Assembly: GCA_023400235.1 (NCBI GenBank)
Contig: JAEXFI010000016.1
Location: 1 to 64,000 of the forward strand
DNA from: Bacillota bacterium
GTDB lineage: Bacteria; Bacillota; Clostridia; Acetivibrionales; DSM-1351
DNA length: 64,000 nt
Reading direction: 5' to 3'
Shown here: positions 24,952 through 32,679 of the stretch, in pieces
Layout: every line of letters begins with the position of its first letter
Position numbering within the stretch: position 1 is the stretch's first letter
The notes under the pieces: generated by a model
Databases searched by the model: none
Told to the model about the DNA's origin: nothing
What the model saw: the letters and a program-made list of their open reading frames with translations, nothing else
Program-made: the position numbers and the translations under genes

Positions 24952-25941
24952 CTATTGCTTAAAAGTTATATTGTTAAGCTCAAATCGGCCATTATAATAA
25001 GAAACCTCTGCATTCAGCTCTCCGATGAAATCAGGAGAGGCATAGGATTTTCGTATAGCCCCCAGGGCAAACTGCGCAAGAATTCTCTTGTCCTTGAATT
25101 CAAATCGGACAATATTTCCAAAAGCTATATTTAGATTATCAATATCATCGGTTGGATTCTCAAGCTCAAAGGAACTGGAAACACTTCCGACACTGACATC
25201 AGCCCATAGTGCTGCACCTTTGACATGAGTTTTGAGCCGAACCTGCTTTTTAAGCTGTTCTGAATAATCAGTATAGCAATAATCCTTAAAATATTCTGTA
25301 TTGGGAACAAGGTGATTTTTATCCTTTGGATTGCTGGGAATCACTTCTGACTCGGAAATCTTTACCACATGCAGTTCTTCAACTGAAAGTCCGGTTCCTG
25401 AGCCCACATAGAGAATAACACCCAGCTCATCCTTGCCATCTCCGTCAAAATCCGCCATATTCATACTGGGCAAAACAAATCTCGGAGTCAGATGATTCCA
25501 TTCATAAAAATGCCCGGTGCCATTGTAGTAAAGAATAACTCCGCCTTTATCCTTCAACCCGTATAGATAAAGCCTCCTGTCCGGCAAGACGGCAAGTAGC
25601 GGAACTTTTTCAGCTTCATACTGCTCCCAGGTTTTTACAACATTAGAGCTACCGGTTTCCCTGATTATTTGAACTGCTTCCTCCAGACTCATGCTTCCAG
25701 AATCAGTGTTAAGAGGCTCTTTCTCTGCAGATGTGCCCCAGGCTTTTGATTGTGCCTTCGTGTCTTGAGCCTCTGGATTCCGAACGTCCGCATTCTGTGC
25801 CTCCAAGGCTTTAACTGAGTGCATTCCAGCCTTGTCTAGCATATAATTATTATTTTCCGTGCAGGCACTTAATGTAAATGCCCCTACAAACAACAGCAAG
25901 ACAAGCCTTATAAATTTGAACTTACAGTATTTCTTACACAT
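24952..25941 (-). CDS. Lipoprotein of unknown function, FG-GAP-like calcium loop
   Basis: A 329-residue protein with a basic n-region, a hydrophobic core and the lipobox LSAC (Cys27), so it is a predicted membrane-anchored lipoprotein. A low-complexity Ala/Gln/Asn linker follows (about residues 46-70). The central part contains MADFDGDGKDELGVILYVGS, a DxDGDGxxE calcium-binding loop like those in FG-GAP/VCBS repeat proteins. AGGAGA precedes the ATG. No family name is assigned; similar single-loop lipoproteins are common in Clostridia. Confidence 0.75.
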   Translation of the reverse strand: MCKKYCKFKFIRLVLLLFVGAFTLSACTENNNYMLDKAGMHSVKALEAQNADVRNPEAQDTKAQSKAWGTSAEKEPLNTDSGSMSLEEAVQIIRETGSSNVVKTWEQYEAEKVPLLAVLPDRRLYLYGLKDKGGVILYYNGTGHFYEWNHLTPRFVLPSMNMADFDGDGKDELGVILYVGSGTGLSVEELHVVKISESEVIPSNPKDKNHLVPNTEYFKDYCYTDYSEQLKKQVRLKTHVKGAALWADVSVGSVSSSFELENPTDDIDNLNIAFGNIVRFEFKDKRILAQFALGAIRKSYASPDFIGELNAEVSYYNGRFELNNITFKQ

Positions 25942-25985
25942 ATATTCTCCTGGTCAGGTATGTAAACCGCTAATATTACAGGAAA

Positions 25986-26753
25986 TTACCTTATGAAAGT
26001 ATTTTTAACCCTTTTTGACACAAGCATATAGGGAATCCAGACACCACTGGTAGCTATGGCTGCAATAAGCTGTGAAGTCGCTGTTATATTTAAGTCCAAT
26101 GCTAACGCCTTCTGTATCTGGTATATAAATATAAGGTCAATAAGCATAATTAATACATTCAAAACCATCATACCTATATATACTATGGGAAACTGTTTTT
26201 TCTTCATAAAAAATAGAACTATAAGCAAGACAGACAAGCCCAGGAGCACTACATTGCCTATGAGCTCAAAAAAAGCCATGGGCTTCCACAATGCACTGTA
26301 CATGTTGCTATCAGGGTCTGTAAGCTGCGTCAGCATCCCGCTTTTGAAATATACCGAGAAAATCTGGTAAATTGCATTGAGCAAAATTAGAGGACCAAGG
26401 ATTCTTCCGATAGCTACCAGCACCAACCAGCCTCCCAATCCTGCAGGCCCCTGAATACCGTTTACTGGATACTGATTGGGCAAATTATTATCATATACCC
26501 TTCCATATGGATTAAAGTCAGTATTCTGGACTTCTGCCAGCATATCCACGGGTTCGTTGGCACTGATAACGGTATTTTCCATATCCTCTTCCGCACTATA
26601 CCCTATTGTATTATTCTCTGCTATACCATCCTCTGATGCAATATTTTCAGACACACTATCCGCTGCTGCACCATCTTCTACAACACTATACTCTGCTGCA
26701 CTAACCTCTGCTGCAATATCTTCAACTACACCATCCAGCTCTTTGTTTTCCAT
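25986..26753 (-). CDS. DUF2569 membrane protein with acidic Ala/Ser-rich N terminus
   Basis: A 255-residue protein. Residues 1-100 are an acidic low-complexity segment of degenerate VxEDxAAxxSVxE-type repeats. Residues 103-250 form four transmembrane helices starting with GLGGWLVLVAIGRILGPLIL, the DUF2569 signature (GGWL.L). Helix boundaries are roughly 105-127, 153-180, 188-205 and 215-245. GGAGAT precedes the ATG. The function of DUF2569 is unknown. The repeat segment arises from repeated CTCTGCTGCA-like DNA at about 26640-26720 and is probably of variable length between strains. Confidence 0.8.
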   Translation of the reverse strand: MENKELDGVVEDIAAEVSAAEYSVVEDGAAADSVSENIASEDGIAENNTIGYSAEEDMENTVISANEPVDMLAEVQNTDFNPYGRVYDNNLPNQYPVNGIQGPAGLGGWLVLVAIGRILGPLILLNAIYQIFSVYFKSGMLTQLTDPDSNMYSALWKPMAFFELIGNVVLLGLSVLLIVLFFMKKKQFPIVYIGMMVLNVLIMLIDLIFIYQIQKALALDLNITATSQLIAAIATSGVWIPYMLVSKRVKNTFIR

Positions 26754-26852
26754 TTTTTATCTCCAATATTGTTAAAAATTAATTTCTATCTTTTTAGATA
26801 ATATCATACTTTACATATATTGGACACGACTTTTCACTTTTTTTCGTGTGAA

Positions 26853-26869
26853 GCGCCCATACTGGGCGC
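26853..26869. repeat. Short GC-rich palindrome
   Basis: GCGCCCA and TGGGCGC (7-bp arms, 3-base loop) form a tight hairpin just beyond the terminator of the flavodoxin-like gene. It could act as a second barrier to read-through. A further imperfect CACTTTTTTTTCGTG palindrome lies next to it. Confidence 0.5.
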
Positions 26870-26874
26870 ACCAT

Positions 26875-26910
26875 AAAAAACTGAAGGCACCTGGGCTTTC
26901 AGCCTTCCAG
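26875..26910 (-). terminator. Intrinsic terminator of the ABC/TetR operon
   Basis: On the minus strand CTGGAAGGC (26910-26902) pairs with GCCTTCAG (26888-26881) with one bulged G, followed by TTTTTT. It starts 19 bases past the stop of the flavodoxin-like gene and closes the five-gene operon that begins at the promoter at 30587-30615. Confidence 0.8.
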
Positions 26911-26928
26911 AGTAATTTGCACACAAAG

Positions 26929-27642
26929 CTAAAAGGGCCGTTTTTCACCGTTCAACCACCCCTTTTGCCTCCAGTACTCTTTATCCGGATGGCCGTCAGC
27001 ATAGCTGCTTAAGGATTTTTTGATTGCAAAAAACATAAACCGGGTAAACAATCTGGTGTGAAGCCTTTCTCTATTGACTATGCTGGCATGAAATTTTTGG
27101 GCCTTATTTTTAATAATTTTTTCAAACTTTTGCTGTTTAGTTGGCTTCATATCCTCCCAGTCTTTCGCAAAAATAGTGAGCCCCAGCTTTAGAATCCTTT
27201 TAATTCCCCAAAAATTCAAGCTGTTATAAATGGACTTAATGGCTTTTCCAGTTCCGGCTCCAGCAGTTGTGGAAATAATCATTGCCACCTTTTTAAACAT
27301 TTCCTCCATTGGCCTGTGAGGTATGAACATATATCCATAGTGGTCCAGCAGTGTTTTAACCGCTCCGCTTTCAGCCAGTACATAAACAGGAGAAGTTATA
27401 ATAATAGCATCGGCTTCCTTCAACGCCTGCTCCACAGGCTGGGTATACTGCGCGTGCGGGCAGGTTTCAGCCCCCTTGTCGAAGCAATTGTAGCATCCGC
27501 AGCAAAAGACCGGCATTGCTTTGGGAAGATAGAATTCAACAAATTCAACTTCACCCCTTTGTTCCAGTTCAGCCATGAATAATTTTGTTGCCTTGTATGT
27601 GTTTCCCTTTCGCGGGCTGCCGTGAATCACACAGATTTTCAT
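26929..27642 (-). CDS. NADPH-dependent FMN reductase/flavodoxin-fold protein with Cys cluster
   Basis: A 237-residue protein of the iron-sulfur flavoprotein/NADPH:FMN reductase type. The FMN phosphate loop is VIHGSPRKGNTYKAT (residues 4-18) and the isoalloxazine-side motif is ITSPVYVLAESGAVKTLLDH. Between them, FCCGCYNCFDKGAETCPH contains Cys residues spaced like the cluster motif of iron-sulfur flavoproteins. The Met at 27642, after GGAG, is the natural start; the longer frame adds 23 residues of no family content. Last gene of the operon with YjbQ and the ABC transporter. Likely role: electron transfer or quinone/nitro reduction. Confidence 0.85.
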   Translation of the reverse strand: MKICVIHGSPRKGNTYKATKLFMAELEQRGEVEFVEFYLPKAMPVFCCGCYNCFDKGAETCPHAQYTQPVEQALKEADAIIITSPVYVLAESGAVKTLLDHYGYMFIPHRPMEEMFKKVAMIISTTAGAGTGKAIKSIYNSLNFWGIKRILKLGLTIFAKDWEDMKPTKQQKFEKIIKNKAQKFHASIVNRERLHTRLFTRFMFFAIKKSLSSYADGHPDKEYWRQKGWLNGEKRPF

Positions 27643-27719
27643 ATATTTACTCCGTTTCCATCCGTCAACTTGCTCTACCCTGTAATAAAATGAATTAATT
27701 CTGATATGCAAACCTGAAA

Positions 27720-28136
27720 CTATTCACCAATAATTTTTATAAGCACTTTTTTCTCTCTTTTCCCGTCAAATTCACCGTAGAACAACTGCTCCCAGGTGCC
27801 AAAATCCAGCTTGCCGCCGGTTACAGCAACCACTGCTTCCCGCCCCATAATCTGACGCTTGAGGTGAGCATCCGCATTGTCCTCAAAGCCGTTGTGCCTG
27901 TATTGGCTGTATGGCTTTTCAGGTGCAAGTACTTCCAGCCATTTCTCAAAATCCTGGTGCAGACCGGACTCATCATCATTAATAAATACACTGGCTGTGA
28001 TGTTCATGGCATTTACCAGAACCATGCCTTCACTTATGCCGCTTTCATCAATGCATCTTTGTACCTGGGAAGTAATGTTGACATACGCTCTGCGGCTGGG
28101 AATGTTAAAGTGCAGCTCTTTTCTGTAGGCTTTCAT
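27720..28136 (-). CDS. yjbQ: UPF0047/YjbQ family protein
   Basis: A 138-residue protein matching the YjbQ family along its whole length: NITSQVQRCI, NAMNITASVFINDDESGLHQ, HNGFEDNADAHLKRQIMGRE and GGKLDFGTWEQLFYGEFDG. Family members have weak thiamine-phosphate synthase activity in vitro and carry a conserved His/Asp set; the physiological role is unsettled. The ATG follows AGGAGGC, and the gene is 18 bases downstream of tetR, probably in the same operon. Confidence 0.93.
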   Translation of the reverse strand: MKAYRKELHFNIPSRRAYVNITSQVQRCIDESGISEGMVLVNAMNITASVFINDDESGLHQDFEKWLEVLAPEKPYSQYRHNGFEDNADAHLKRQIMGREAVVAVTGGKLDFGTWEQLFYGEFDGKREKKVLIKIIGE

Positions 28137-28154
28137 TTCTGCCTCCTGGTAGCT

Positions 28155-28790
28155 CTAATTCTTCTTATATATTCCGTATTTTATCATATCAATAAATAAA
28201 TTATGCTCACTTATAATTTTATCAGCTTCCTCAAGGCTTAAGCTCAAAGCCTTTCCCTTAGTCTGCTTCATATATTTGTTGTATATGCCGTCCAAACTTA
28301 AAAGCATAAACTCTATAGCCTTTTGTTTATCAATATCTTCTCTAAACAGGGAAAAATCAATGTCTTCAAAAACTGCAGGCATATGCTGGCTGTATATTTT
28401 ATCATATCTTGCTTTCATTTCCTCTTCCATTCCGCGGGGAGTGTCGATAAAAGCCTCCATGACCAGCTTATACATAAAAGGCTGCTCACTTGCTATTTTC
28501 ATTTTAACTATTCCCCTGTTCACTATTCTTTCAAATAAATCAGAAGAAGCTTTCATATCATTTTCATAATACCTTCCGATAAAATGCTCAATGGCATAGT
28601 CCAGCAAATATAGATACAAGTCTTTCTTGCTGCCAAAATAATGAAAAAGCAAGCCCTTTGATATACCTGCCCTGCTCACCATACTGTTGGTAGATGCCCT
28701 TTCATAACCGTTTTGGGCGAACTCCTCCATGCAGGTGTTTATTATATTGGTTTTCTTCTGTACATTGAGCTTATTAAAAGCAGGATTCAA
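28155..28790 (-). CDS. TetR-family regulator, likely autoregulator of the operon
   Basis: A 211-residue regulator. The N-terminal helix-turn-helix has IINTCMEEFAQNGYERASTN, then GISKGLLFHYFGSKKDLYLYLLD, the classic TetR recognition region. The C-terminal domain is all-helical and variable. It is the third gene after the ABC ATPase and permease. Two 16-bp palindromes (30560-30575 and 30600-30615) over and beside the operon promoter are the obvious operator sites, so it probably represses its own operon and is released by a substrate of the transporter. Confidence 0.9.
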   Translation of the reverse strand: MNPAFNKLNVQKKTNIINTCMEEFAQNGYERASTNSMVSRAGISKGLLFHYFGSKKDLYLYLLDYAIEHFIGRYYENDMKASSDLFERIVNRGIVKMKIASEQPFMYKLVMEAFIDTPRGMEEEMKARYDKIYSQHMPAVFEDIDFSLFREDIDKQKAIEFMLLSLDGIYNKYMKQTKGKALSLSLEEADKIISEHNLFIDMIKYGIYKKN

Positions 28791-28839
28791 AATATACTCT
28801 CCTTATACTATACCTTAGACTTTGTTATTTGTCTGGTAC

Positions 28840-29643
28840 TTAAGCAACTATATCCTTTTTATTATATATTAAGCCGGCCATAAATGTACATGCTAAAGTT
28901 ACTGCTGCCATTATGACAAGATACACGGGCTCAATGGTTTTTCCCGTGATCAGGTCTGCTCCGTCCACAAACTTGAATGGTGTAACGTATTTTAAAAAGT
29001 TCGCTTTATCTGAAACAGTTGCCAATATACTAATGAAATACATTCCAAGAACTATTCCCACACCTGCGGGTATATTTATCCTGGCCTTTACAATAAATAC
29101 GGAAATCAGCAGACCAACTGCTGCAAAAGTCACCTGCATAAGAATCGGTCCCAGAAAAAGCAGTAACAGCGCTTTTTGACTGTATGGCTCACTGCTTACA
29201 TATTTTATTGCCCCATAGGATATAATGCTTACAGCTATATTCAAGATGAGAATATTTGTTAAAACAGCACATACCTTTTCCACCAGGATCCTGTTTCTGG
29301 TAATAGGTTTTGACATCAAAAATTCTGCTGTCTTTTCATCCTCTTCTTTCGAAAGTACTGAAATCCCCTGGAGCATGGCAAATATTCCTCCGAGAATGGT
29401 GACAAGCAGATAGCAGTAAGTATTGTAAAAGCCTAGCAGCTCTGTAATACTGACCTTATCCATTCCAAAGGCAGCAATCATTTCCTTTGGGAAGGCTTGA
29501 AGCATTACGTTCATTTTATCTTTCATCGCACCGGCCAACGATGGATAAAGCAGGAGCATGGAAATATTATACACCAGCAGTATAGTTGTCCACAGCATTG
29601 TTGATTTTCCGTTCCTTATTATTTCTCTTTTATATAAAAGCAT
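28840..29643 (-). CDS. ABC-2 type transporter permease
   Basis: A 267-residue membrane protein with six hydrophobic segments, beginning MLLYKREIIRNGKSTMLWTT and containing the ABC-2 feature EEDEKTAEFLMSKPITRNRILVEK between helices 2 and 3. The Met at 29643 is preferred over 29661 since CAGGAGG lies immediately before it. It pairs with the ATPase gene 27 bases upstream, forming a two-gene exporter of the drug/lantibiotic immunity type. The TetR regulator follows 49 bases downstream. Confidence 0.88.
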   Translation of the reverse strand: MLLYKREIIRNGKSTMLWTTILLVYNISMLLLYPSLAGAMKDKMNVMLQAFPKEMIAAFGMDKVSITELLGFYNTYCYLLVTILGGIFAMLQGISVLSKEEDEKTAEFLMSKPITRNRILVEKVCAVLTNILILNIAVSIISYGAIKYVSSEPYSQKALLLLFLGPILMQVTFAAVGLLISVFIVKARINIPAGVGIVLGMYFISILATVSDKANFLKYVTPFKFVDGADLITGKTIEPVYLVIMAAVTLACTFMAGLIYNKKDIVA

Positions 29644-29670
29644 ATGACGACCTCCTGTCAATACAATTTA

Positions 29671-30546
29671 TTATTTGTAATAGTGCATGAAAACCTCTTC
29701 AAGCTGAGGTTCCTCTACCCACAGATTTCTCAATTCATATTCATATAACCTTTTAATGATTGCCTCAATAGGCCCGTTGTATAAAAACTCAATGCTGTTT
29801 TCTGCTGAAGTTCTGTCCACCACTCCGGGTAAGCCCTCAAAAGCATTATTTTCAGGCTTCACAAATTCTACCTTTATCCGTTTATAAGTACTAGACCTTA
29901 AGGTGTCAATGGACTCGGTCTTCAAAATTCTTCCTTCCTTGATTATAGACACCCGGTGACACATTCTCTGAACCTCGGTAAGAATGTGTGAGGAAAAGAA
30001 TATGGTCACTCCCCTCCTGTTTTCTTCCTGTAAAATATCAAAAAATGTGCTCTGCATCAATGGATCAAGGCCACTGGTAGGCTCATCCAGTATCAGCAGC
30101 CGGGGCTGGTGCAGCAATGCCTGCACGATACCCACCTTCTTCTTATTACCAAAGGACAGTTCCTCAAGCTTTTTGTCAACGTTTAGCTCCAGTGCTTTAC
30201 AGAGCTGGTCTATCCTTTGAGAACAGTCCTTTTTATAAAAGCTGGAGGAATACTTCAATAACTCTCTTACCTTCATATCGTCATAATAGTGCACTTCAGA
30301 GGGCAGATAGCCAATTTGCTCCTTTATCCTTCTGCTCTGTGTAAAACAGTCCAATCCGAAAATTTTGGCTTCACCTTTCTCAGCGTGAATAAGGTTTAAT
30401 AAAGTCCTGATGGTGGTGGATTTACCCGCCCCGTTTGGCCCGATGAAACCAAAGACCTCACCTTCCTTCACCTCCATATTCACATCAATAATGCCTCTTG
30501 AACTCCCATAGCTCTTGGAAAGCCCGATTATATCTATTGCATTCAT
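29671..30546 (-). CDS. ABC transporter ATP-binding protein (ABC-2/DrrA type)
   Basis: A 291-residue ATPase with Walker A GPNGAGKST, Q loop IGYLPSEVHYYDD, signature LSFGNKKKVGIVQALLHQP, Walker B LLILDEPTSGLD and H loop FFSSHI. The signature is LSFGN rather than LSGGQ, seen in several DrrA-like ATPases. The C-terminal 80 residues form the domain typical of this group. The Met at 30546, after AAGGAGG, is the true start; the longer open frame would run through the promoter. First gene of the operon controlled by the two TetR boxes. Confidence 0.93.
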   Translation of the reverse strand: MNAIDIIGLSKSYGSSRGIIDVNMEVKEGEVFGFIGPNGAGKSTTIRTLLNLIHAEKGEAKIFGLDCFTQSRRIKEQIGYLPSEVHYYDDMKVRELLKYSSSFYKKDCSQRIDQLCKALELNVDKKLEELSFGNKKKVGIVQALLHQPRLLILDEPTSGLDPLMQSTFFDILQEENRRGVTIFFSSHILTEVQRMCHRVSIIKEGRILKTESIDTLRSSTYKRIKVEFVKPENNAFEGLPGVVDRTSAENSIEFLYNGPIEAIIKRLYEYELRNLWVEEPQLEEVFMHYYK

Positions 30547-30559
30547 AGTATTTCCTCCT

Positions 30560-30575
30560 TTGACCACGTAGTCAA
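30560..30575. promoter_or_regulatory. TetR operator 2
   Basis: TTGACCACGTAGTCAA is an inverted repeat TTGAC-N6-GTCAA. It lies between the transcription start and the ribosome site of the ABC ATPase gene, so a bound repressor would block elongation or initiation. Its centre is exactly 40 bp, about four helical turns, from operator 1. Confidence 0.82.
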
Positions 30576-30586
30576 TGCCTATATTA

Positions 30587-30615
30587 ATTATATAAACTAT
30601 TGACCACATAGTCAA
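30587..30615 (-). promoter_or_regulatory. Sigma-A promoter with TetR operator 1 over the -35
   Basis: On the minus strand TTGACT (30615-30610) and TATAAT (30592-30587) are 17 bases apart, a near-perfect promoter. The palindrome TTGACCACATAGTCAA (30600-30615) includes the whole -35. It differs from operator 2 at one base. This explains how the TetR regulator encoded as third gene could control the operon. Confidence 0.88.
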
Positions 30616-30673
30616 TGCATTTCCAAAGCCATCATGCTGCCTGTTAACTTATCTCCATAGATCAAAATTTCCC

Positions 30674-30703
30674 TTGACAGCAAGGAGATAAAAGTAATAA
30701 GAT
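30674..30703 (+). promoter_or_regulatory. Sigma-A promoter of the second tetR gene
   Basis: TTGACA (30674-30679) and TAAGAT (30698-30703) with an 18-base spacer lie 47 bases before the proposed TTG start at 30750. The promoter is divergent from the ABC operon promoter, about 60 bases away; no copy of the TTGAC-N6-GTCAA operator overlaps it. Confidence 0.65.
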
Positions 30704-30749
30704 ATGAATGAATAAATATTAAATTCATTCAGAAATGAGGTATATATTA

Positions 30750-31322
30750 TTGGACAAAAAGGTGGCAATTTTGGAAGCTGCAAAGAAATTGTTTCTACTC
30801 AAAGGCTTTAAAGCTATAAATGTTTCAGATATAACAAAAAAAGCAGGGGTTAGTGTCGGTACTTTCTACAATTACTATGAATCCAAAGAAAAGCTCTTTT
30901 TAGAGGTTTTTATTGAGGAAAACCGATATGCCAAGAAGCTCATTATAGACAAACTCAATATGAACGATTCTCCAGAAAAGATTACGAAAGAATATATGAC
31001 ACGAAATTTGGAATTCAATAGAAATAATTTAATATTAAAAGAATGGTACGGAAATACCATAGCAGACGAACTACATAAATATTTTGATGTTAATGGTAAA
31101 GATGACGTCAAATTTATACGCCATATATTTTCTGACTTATTGGGGAAATGGAAACAAGATAAGAATATAAGGCAGGATATTCCCAACGAAACCCTTCTTT
31201 CAATATTTGACATGCTGGTATATCTGGATCAGCATCAAGAAGATATTGGCACTTCTAATTTCCCTGAAGCAATACAAGTTTTAGGAGATTTTATTATAAA
31301 GGGCTTCACCACTATTGATTAA
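30750..31322 (+). CDS. TetR-family regulator
   Basis: A 190-residue regulator with the N-terminal HTH VAILEAAKKLFLLKGFKAIN followed by ITKKAGVSVGTFYNYYESKEKLFLEVF, a clear TetR/AcrR signature. The best start is TTG at 30750, eight bases after GAGG; the ATG at 30735 has no ribosome site. The helical C-terminal domain is the YsiA/TetR_C type by look. It is followed within 20 bases by a small Cys-containing gene, probably its target or partner. It is not adjacent to a transporter of its own and is divergent from the ABC/TetR operon. Confidence 0.9.
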   Translation: MDKKVAILEAAKKLFLLKGFKAINVSDITKKAGVSVGTFYNYYESKEKLFLEVFIEENRYAKKLIIDKLNMNDSPEKITKEYMTRNLEFNRNNLILKEWYGNTIADELHKYFDVNGKDDVKFIRHIFSDLLGKWKQDKNIRQDIPNETLLSIFDMLVYLDQHQEDIGTSNFPEAIQVLGDFIIKGFTTID

Positions 31323-31341
31323 ATTTAAAGGAGGGTCTGAT

Positions 31342-31560
31342 TTGGCAAAGACAATCAAAGTATGTAAATATTGCTCCGGCTTCGATGTAAAGGAGCTGAA
31401 AGACTTTGTACCCGAAAAAGAATACAAGGTTGGCTGCATAGGTAAATGTGGCCGTAAATACCCTGAGCTTTCAACCAAGGTATTTGGTTTATTAAATGGA
31501 AACGTAGTCATCTGCGATACAAAAGAGGACTTCTTTTCAGAAATTAAAAATATGCTCTAG
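31342..31560 (+). CDS. Small Cys-motif protein, DUF1450-like
   Basis: A 72-residue soluble protein starting with TTG at 31342, six bases after AGGAGGG. It has CKYC near the N terminus, then VGCIGKCGRKYPE and the end VFGLLNGNVVICDTKEDFF, a layout like DUF1450/YuzB small thioredoxin-fold proteins (Cys pairs, then VNGxxV and a C-terminal helix). Two Cys pairs could bind zinc or an iron-sulfur cluster or act in redox. It is coupled to the upstream tetR gene. Confidence 0.7.
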   Translation: MAKTIKVCKYCSGFDVKELKDFVPEKEYKVGCIGKCGRKYPELSTKVFGLLNGNVVICDTKEDFFSEIKNML

Positions 31561-31578
31561 CTTTAGATTAAGTATATT

Positions 31579-31690
31579 TTAAGCCAAAGTCAATTATTAT
31601 CGGCTGAAAGCCGATGGTTTGGGTTTGAGGCAAAACCAAACTGAAGTACAACCTTTTGAAAACCCAAACCATTACTTTTGACTTAAAGAA
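31579..31690. terminator. Compound inverted repeat between convergent genes
   Basis: ATGGTTTGGGTTT (31614-31626) pairs with AAACCCAAACCAT (31660-31672), a perfect 13-bp stem. Just before it CGGCTGAAAGCCG (31601-31613) makes its own small hairpin, and outer AAGTCA/TGACTT blocks (31587-31592, 31678-31683) extend the symmetry. It separates the plus-strand Cys-protein gene from the minus-strand phospholipase-like gene and could stop transcription from both sides, although T tracts are weak. Confidence 0.5.
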
Positions 31691-32417
31691 CGGATGAACT
31701 GTAACTGCTGCTTTCCAGTTCCCGGATATCTCTGTAAAACATGGAAAACAAACCGGCTGTGCTTCTCTGGGCCAAAGGCAGTACACGCTTTGTAAGTTCA
31801 TAATACCTTTGCTCGTCATCAGAAATATAGCTCATTTTTTTGCTGACTTTAATTGCACAAATGGCATTGTTATATATAAATTCCTTTATGTCCTCCATAT
31901 AACAGCCCTTATCACAAACCAAATATTCGGGCGTACTGCTGAAAGTATCCCTGACAAATTTCTCAAACTTGTGGTGTTCCTGAAGCAGCTTTATGTTGGC
32001 ATGTTGCGGTACTGTCACGTCCTGAACCAAATGTGCCGCCGCCCCAAGAAAAAACATTGACTTCCTTATATCTCCTGCCTCGTAACAGCCAAGGGCAAAG
32101 GAGTAATAATTTGACGCAAGAGTAAGTGCATTTGTATTTCCATACAGCCCCCTGTCCTTCAGAGGGTTATAAAAATGTCCCGAACTCTTAAAATCCTGGT
32201 CTGCCCAGACAACACCCATATTCAATTCCAGCAGATAGCTAGAGAACATGTTGAACTGCTGGTATTTCCCATCACTTTTGAGGACAGCCAAAGCTTGTAT
32301 GTTAATGGCCCGATGTACCTTGCAATCAGTTGTTATTATAGCCTTTTTTACAGGGTTAATTGCTTTCATTGTGTATTTGAACAGTTTTCCGTATGAATAT
32401 TCTACGATCTTCGGCAT
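31683..32417 (-). CDS. Zinc-dependent phospholipase C-like protein (no signal peptide)
   Basis: A 244-residue protein of the zinc-dependent phospholipase C/P1 nuclease superfamily. Conserved metal-site blocks are KVHRAINIQAL, VVWADQDFKSSGHFYNPLKD, GAAAHLVQDVTVPQHANI and the later HHKFEKFV. Secreted family members such as clostridial alpha-toxin begin the mature protein with a metal-binding Trp after a signal peptide; here there is no signal peptide, so the protein is predicted cytoplasmic. The ATG at 32417 follows a GGAGG site. Activity is likely on phospholipids or phosphodiesters. A patatin-like hydrolase gene is divergent next to it. Confidence 0.85.
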   Translation of the reverse strand: MPKIVEYSYGKLFKYTMKAINPVKKAIITTDCKVHRAINIQALAVLKSDGKYQQFNMFSSYLLELNMGVVWADQDFKSSGHFYNPLKDRGLYGNTNALTLASNYYSFALGCYEAGDIRKSMFFLGAAAHLVQDVTVPQHANIKLLQEHHKFEKFVRDTFSSTPEYLVCDKGCYMEDIKEFIYNNAICAIKVSKKMSYISDDEQRYYELTKRVLPLAQRSTAGLFSMFYRDIRELESSSYSSSVL

Positions 32418-32581
32418 TTACATCCTCCAGTAATAATCAACGCTGAGTCACGGCTTTCACTGCATACGCTTACAGATAATGTGCTTATCTAAAATACTTC
32501 CTGTCACCGGCTTAATTAGCAGCCATGTCTGAATACGTACCTTAATATTAATTATCTCTGAAAAATCAAAATAAAGCATTG

Positions 32582-32610
32582 TTGAATATATATAAAAAAA
32601 GAGGTATAAT
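32582..32610 (+). promoter_or_regulatory. Sigma-A promoter of the patatin gene
   Basis: TTGAAT (32582-32587) and TATAAT (32605-32610) have a 17-base spacer. The predicted start is about 60 bases before the patatin ATG at 32680. Confidence 0.7.
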
Positions 32611-32679
32611 TCAGTAAGAAAATAGTTAAAGGTATATTTTTACAATTGCTACATGTACGACATAAGGGAGTTATTTTCT

